Below are positions 5,680 to 9,168 of a stretch of 9,168 bases of DNA, piece by piece. Source of the stretch: JAJVID01 sp035275805 (GTDB lineage Bacteria; Acidobacteriota; Blastocatellia; RBC074); assembly GCA_035275805.1 (NCBI GenBank), contig DATEMG010000254.1:1-9168 (forward strand), in the 5' to 3' direction. Below the pieces are notes generated by a model. That model saw only the letters and a program-made list of their open reading frames with translations. It made no database searches and was not told where the DNA came from. Positions within the stretch are counted from its first letter, which is position 1; every line of letters begins with the position of its first letter. Both the position numbers and the translations under genes were made by a program.

Positions 5680-8600
5680 ATGAAACGACTATACACATTT
5701 GCGCTGCTTGGCGTCTGCTGCCTTTCATTCGCCGCGTTCGGCCGGGAGGCCAAACTCGTGCGCTATCCGCACTATCACCAGGGCCGGATCGTCTTCACCT
5801 ATCTGGGAGACATCTGGACCGCGGACGAGAACGGGCAGAATATCAAACGAGTGACTGTCCATCGCGCCCGCGACGTTTACCCGCGCTTCTCGCCCGATGG
5901 CCAATGGATCGCCTTCTCCTCGGACCGCAACGGCAACCTGGACATCTACGTCATCCCGGCGGAGGGCGGTACGGCGAAACAATTGACGTTTCATTCCGCC
6001 GATGACACCGTCCAAGGTTGGACGCCCGACGGGCGCGCCGTGCTCTTCGCCAGCCAGCGCGGCGAAGATTTTATGGGCAAGCTCTACACCGTCAACGTCG
6101 ACGACCAGAAGGAGCGCGGCGCGGGCTCGGACATGGGCGTCTACGCGACCTTCTCGCCCGACGGAAAGAAACTGGCCGTCAATCGCAGATCGCAAGCCTA
6201 CTGGCGCAAGTACTATCGCGGCTCGTACCAGACCGACGTGGCGGTAATGGACATCGCCGCGAAGAAGTTCACCGACCTGACCGATTTCGAGGGCATGGAT
6301 TCTTGGCCGATGTGGGGCCGGGACGGTTACATCTACTTCGTCAGCGACCGCGAAGGCAGTGGACTGACCAATGTCTGGCGCGTGAGCGAAAAAGGCGGAA
6401 AAGCCGAACAGGTTACTTCTTTCAAGGCCGGTGACGTGCGCTGGCCCGCGATGAGCGCAGACGGCAAGGTGATCGTCTTCGAGCACGACTTCGGCGTCTG
6501 GAAACTGGACGTGGCCGGTCGCAAGGCCGCGCCCATCAAGCTCGAGATCGCCGCCGAGACGCAGGAGAACCTGGTCGAAGTGCGCGATTTCAATTCACAG
6601 TTGGACGATTACGATCTCGCTCCTTCGGGCCGCCGCATAGCGCTTTCGATCCACGGCGAGCTTTTCACCGCGCCGACCGACGAAGGCGACCTGCGCCAGA
6701 TCACCGACAGCCCCTGGCGCGACAAAGAGCCACAGTATTCGCCCGACGGCAAATGGATCGCCTTCATTTCTGACCGCAGCGGGCGCGAAGAGATATACGT
6801 CATTGCATCCGACGGCGCGGGCGAACCGCAGAAGATCACCGATCTTGACACGCTGAAATTTAACTTTTCGTGGTCGCCCAACTCCAAAGAGATCGCTTTC
6901 ACGGCTTCCGACAGCAAGTTGCGCAAGTACGCGTTGGAGAGTAAGCAGACCGCCGAGTTGACTTCGTCACGTTATGGCAACGTCAGCGCGCCGGTGTGGT
7001 CGCCCGACGGCAAATGGATCGCCTTCTCGAAGGCGGATCACACGCGCAACACCGACGTCTATTTGATCCCATCCGCCGGCGGCGAAGAGCGCAAAGTGAC
7101 ATTCGATTCGTACAACGACGTCAACTCGCGCTTCAGCCCCGACGGGCGCAGGCTCTACTTCGTTCGCAATGAGGGCGGCGGGGGCGGAGGGCAGGCGTCG
7201 GCGCAGATTTATTACGCCGTGCTCGAACGCGAAGACCGCGACCCGAACGATCCGGAGATGCGGCCCGAACAGCCGGAGGCCTCCGATCAGGAAGGCGGTC
7301 CGCGTCGCGCCGGCCCGCCACAGCGCAACCAGCCGCCGCGCGAGATCGTCATTGACTGGGCCGGACTCAAGCGCCGCACGCGCCAACTGACGCGCATGCC
7401 GGCGGCGGTATTCAACTACGCCGTCACGCCCGACAGCCGCACTATCGTCTTCGTGACCAGCGAACTGGCCGGCCTGCGCAACGCGCCGGTCATCTATTCG
7501 ATCCAGGAGGACGGACGCCGCCTCACGCGCGTAACGACTGGCCAGGGCGGCGGCGACGATGACGGAGAAGGCCGTGGCCGAGGAGGATTCGGAGGATTCG
7601 GCGGGGGCATCGGCGATCTCAACATCGCGCGCGATGGCCGCACGCTCTTCTTCCGCGAAGGCCAATCGGTCTACTCGGTCTCGATATCGTCCTCAGGCGG
7701 AGGCGCAGGCGGAGGCGCGGGCGGAGGCGGAGGATTTGCAGGCGCGGGCAGCGGCTCCGCCGCAGGAGGCCAGGGCGGACGCCGGCGCGTCAACTTCGTC
7801 GCAAAAGTCAGGATCGACAAGCCGGCCGAATGGGCAGAGATGTTCGACGACGCATGGCGCACAATGAAATACCGCTTCTACGACCCGGAGATGCACGGGC
7901 TTAACTGGGATGGCGCGCGCGCCAAATACCAACCGCTGGTCTCCTACGTCGGCGACCGCCAGGAACTTATTAACGTCATCAACGAGATGATCGGCGAGTT
8001 GAACGCCTCGCACACCGGCGCCGCGCCAGGCGCCCAGGGACGCGACGGCGCGGTCTCGACCGGCCACCTCGGCCTCGATCTCGAATCCGATGAGCAGGCG
8101 GGTCGTTACCGTGTGACTCACATATTCGAAGACGGCCCTGCTGATAAGGACTGGGTGAAGGTTGGCGTGGGAGATTACCTGCTGGCCATCAACGGCAAGC
8201 CGGTCAAAGCCGGTGACAATTACTGGCCGCTGCTGAACAGCAACAACCGCCTCAACCGCAAGCTCGAAGTCACATTCAACAGCAAACCGACGGAGGAAGG
8301 GGCGTGGCGGACGCGCATCGAGCCTATTTCGACCCAGGCTTACAGCCAGCTGCGCTATGAACGCTGGGTCAAACAGCGGCGCGAGGCGGTCGAAAAACTC
8401 TCGAACGGCCGCATCGGCTACCTGCACATTCAGGCGATGAACCAGCCGTCCTTGCGCAAATTCGAGAAAGAAATCCGCGAGAACCGAGACAAAGAGGCGC
8501 TCGTCATCGACCAGCGATGGAACGGCGGCGGCAACATAGAACAGGAGTTGCTCGCCATCCTCGTCCAGCGCCAGTACCAGGTTTGGCAGCCGCGCGGGAC

Positions 8601-8988
8601 CGAGCCTTCTGGCCGCCCCTTTGCAGGTTTCTTCGGCCCGAAGGCGGTATTGCAAAACTGGCGATCGGCCTCGAATGCTGAGATGTTTCCTGCCGGCTTC
8701 AAGGCTCTGGGCCTGGGCAAGACCATCGGCACGCCGACGATGGGCGCGGTCATCGGCACGGGCAGTTACTCATTGATAGACGGCTCGACGGTGCGCACGC
8801 CCGGCGTGGGCGTTTATCTGGCTGATCCGAAGCGAACCAACATGGAGAATTACGGAGTGCAGCCCGACCTCCTGGTCGAGAACACTCCGGAAGATAACCT
8901 GGCGGGACGCGATCGCCAGCTCGAGATGGCGACGCAGGAGTTGTTGAAGCAAATCGGCCAGAAGGGGACGGTGGTGAAGAAGGAATAA
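5680..8988 (+). CDS. Secreted Tricorn-type S41 family serine protease
   Basis: A 1,102-residue Tricorn protease homologue (archaeal Tricorn is about 1,070). A signal peptide (residues 1-21, MKRLYTFALLGV...FAAFG) points to export, unlike cytosolic archaeal Tricorn. Residues ~25-670 hold about a dozen beta-propeller motifs of the xSPDGxxIAF type (for example 71-79, 354-362, 441-449), expected to form two propellers that gate and channel peptides. Glycine-rich insertions lie at 499-504, 623-645 and 673-700, with a charged, proline-rich loop near 519-560. The helical C1 domain (~704-786) ends in NASHTG with Ser777-His778; a PDZ domain spans ~795-890; the C2 domain follows. Likely catalytic residues are His778, Ser998 (SASNAEMF), Glu1056 (ENYGVQPD) and oxyanion Gly951 (WNGGGN). 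The Ser998-Glu1056 (58) and Gly951-Ser998 (47) spacings equal those of Thermoplasma Tricorn (918, 965, 1023), and Ser777/His778 is one residue further away. The Tricorn residue Asp966 is replaced by Asn999. It probably trims oligopeptides in the periplasm or outside the cell. Substrate preference is unknown. Confidence 0.93.
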   Translation: MKRLYTFALLGVCCLSFAAFGREAKLVRYPHYHQGRIVFTYLGDIWTADENGQNIKRVTVHRARDVYPRFSPDGQWIAFSSDRNGNLDIYVIPAEGGTAKQLTFHSADDTVQGWTPDGRAVLFASQRGEDFMGKLYTVNVDDQKERGAGSDMGVYATFSPDGKKLAVNRRSQAYWRKYYRGSYQTDVAVMDIAAKKFTDLTDFEGMDSWPMWGRDGYIYFVSDREGSGLTNVWRVSEKGGKAEQVTSFKAGDVRWPAMSADGKVIVFEHDFGVWKLDVAGRKAAPIKLEIAAETQENLVEVRDFNSQLDDYDLAPSGRRIALSIHGELFTAPTDEGDLRQITDSPWRDKEPQYSPDGKWIAFISDRSGREEIYVIASDGAGEPQKITDLDTLKFNFSWSPNSKEIAFTASDSKLRKYALESKQTAELTSSRYGNVSAPVWSPDGKWIAFSKADHTRNTDVYLIPSAGGEERKVTFDSYNDVNSRFSPDGRRLYFVRNEGGGGGGQASAQIYYAVLEREDRDPNDPEMRPEQPEASDQEGGPRRAGPPQRNQPPREIVIDWAGLKRRTRQLTRMPAAVFNYAVTPDSRTIVFVTSELAGLRNAPVIYSIQEDGRRLTRVTTGQGGGDDDGEGRGRGGFGGFGGGIGDLNIARDGRTLFFREGQSVYSVSISSSGGGAGGGAGGGGGFAGAGSGSAAGGQGGRRRVNFVAKVRIDKPAEWAEMFDDAWRTMKYRFYDPEMHGLNWDGARAKYQPLVSYVGDRQELINVINEMIGELNASHTGAAPGAQGRDGAVSTGHLGLDLESDEQAGRYRVTHIFEDGPADKDWVKVGVGDYLLAINGKPVKAGDNYWPLLNSNNRLNRKLEVTFNSKPTEEGAWRTRIEPISTQAYSQLRYERWVKQRREAVEKLSNGRIGYLHIQAMNQPSLRKFEKEIRENRDKEALVIDQRWNGGGNIEQELLAILVQRQYQVWQPRGTEPSGRPFAGFFGPKAVLQNWRSASNAEMFPAGFKALGLGKTIGTPTMGAVIGTGSYSLIDGSTVRTPGVGVYLADPKRTNMENYGVQPDLLVENTPEDNLAGRDRQLEMATQELLKQIGQKGTVVKKE
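6739..7026 (+). repeat. Exact 27-bp direct repeat between propeller blades
   Basis: The 27 bases encoding SPDGKWIAF are identical at 6739-6765 and 7000-7026, 261 bp (87 codons) apart. A third copy at 5890-5916 matches at 25 of 27 positions. The flanking blade sequence is much more diverged, so these are islands of near-identity inside the propeller part of the Tricorn gene. Confidence 0.8.
7696..7731 (+). repeat. Three tandem 12-bp repeats coding a glycine linker
   Basis: Three back-to-back units GGCGGAGGCGCA, GGCGGAGGCGCG and GGCGGAGGCGGA (7696-7707, 7708-7719, 7720-7731) encode Gly-Gly-Gly-Ala, Gly-Gly-Gly-Ala and Gly-Gly-Gly-Gly. They form the core of the glycine-rich linker at residues 673-700, between the last propeller blade and the C1 domain. 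The unit is a multiple of three, so copy-number change would keep the frame. Confidence 0.75.
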
Positions 8989-8998
8989 TCGCAAATAT

Positions 8999-9059
8999 CG
9001 GCGGCCGGCGATCGCTGGACGACGGGCAAGTTTCGCATCGATTTGAATGCCGGCCGCCG
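8999..9059. repeat. 11-bp perfect inverted repeat after the Tricorn gene
   Basis: Bases 8999-9009 (CGGCGGCCGGC) and 9049-9059 (GCCGGCCGCCG) are exact reverse complements around a 39-nt loop. Inside the loop ATCG (9011-9014) and CGAT (9039-9042) can also pair. The stem is entirely G/C and lies 11 nt after the stop codon, but no T-run follows on either strand, so it is not a standard intrinsic terminator. It could stabilise the mRNA 3' end or be an interspersed repeat. Confidence 0.55.
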
Positions 9060-9168
9060 TCATTGATATCGGTTTGAAGTTCAGTGTAGGGATGCTTGTA
9101 GTCCCGCCTTTAGGCCAATGAAGTTAAGTTTAGACATCAAGATTGGCGGTAGCCTTTGGAGTGCGGCG
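9060..9168. other. Repeat-like non-coding segment at the window edge
   Basis: No gene is visible. Two small stem-loops are adjacent: GGGA (9089-9092) with TCCC (9102-9105), and GCCT (9106-9109) with AGGC (9112-9115). ATATCGG at 9066-9072 repeats 8995-9001. The last ~20 bases (AGCCTTTGGAGTGCGGCG) resemble the first bases of the window (AGCCTTGGAGCG). The composition looks like an interspersed-repeat region, but the segment is cut by the window end. Confidence 0.3.

Noticed and set aside
5725..6486. A 253-codon minus-strand open frame opposite the propeller region
   Set aside because: Composition mirrors the repeated propeller codons and the coding strand has clear conserved motifs.
7173..7191. 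G-quadruplex in the glycine-coding G-rich run
   Set aside because: G tracts are uneven (two of only two bases) and fully explained by Gly codons; no positional logic for a regulatory role inside the gene.
7693..8655. A 320-codon open frame on the minus strand inside the Tricorn gene
   Set aside because: It is antisense to conserved C1, PDZ and C2 sequence, has no ribosome binding site and no recognisable domain; long antisense frames are expected in high-GC genes.

Overview
The window is 9,168 bases of roughly 60% GC bacterial DNA with seven confidently placed genes, all on the plus strand. It probably comes from an Acidobacteriota genome, perhaps Blastocatellia. This is an inference from gene style: a signal-peptide-bearing Tricorn protease homologue with long glycine-rich loops, a RidA protein and a DUF362 protein each with a twin-arginine leader, and an isolated heme O synthase gene. 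No rRNA, tRNA, CRISPR array, transposase or phage gene is visible.

Region 1 (1-315) is non-coding and holds a perfect TATAAT box and the leader of the first operon. Region 2 (316-3883) is a tight four-gene block: a Tat-type exported RidA-family protein, a Tat-type DUF362 protein 5 nt later, an unrecognised secreted protein overlapping it by 4 nt (ATGA), and, 30 nt later, a membrane-anchored alpha/beta hydrolase with a complete Ser-Asp-His triad. The first three look translationally coupled and all act, if expressed, outside the cytoplasm. What they do together is unknown.

Region 3 (3884-4162) is a 279-nt gap with the most striking non-coding structure in the window: two inverted arrays of 7-bp repeats (six and five units) around a smaller perfect hairpin, followed by a plausible promoter and a good Shine-Dalgarno for the next gene. 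Region 4 (4163-5532) encodes heme O synthase (ctaB) and a small DUF4180 protein, separated by a 98-nt spacer with two interleaved inverted repeats.

Region 5 (5680-8988) encodes a 1,102-residue secreted Tricorn-type S41 peptidase: signal peptide, about a dozen beta-propeller (PD40-like) motifs, three glycine-rich insertions, C1, PDZ and C2 domains. Its predicted Ser/His/Gly/Ser/Glu active-site residues have almost the same spacing as in the Thermoplasma enzyme. Region 6 (8989-9168) is non-coding and has an 11-bp perfect inverted repeat and a second, repeat-like hairpin segment that runs to the window edge.

Most coding content is recognisable families. The parts most worth a second look are the exported RidA/DUF362/unknown trio, the heptad-repeat hairpin and the structured intergenic segments. 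I do not see a clearly new multi-gene defence or biosynthetic system.
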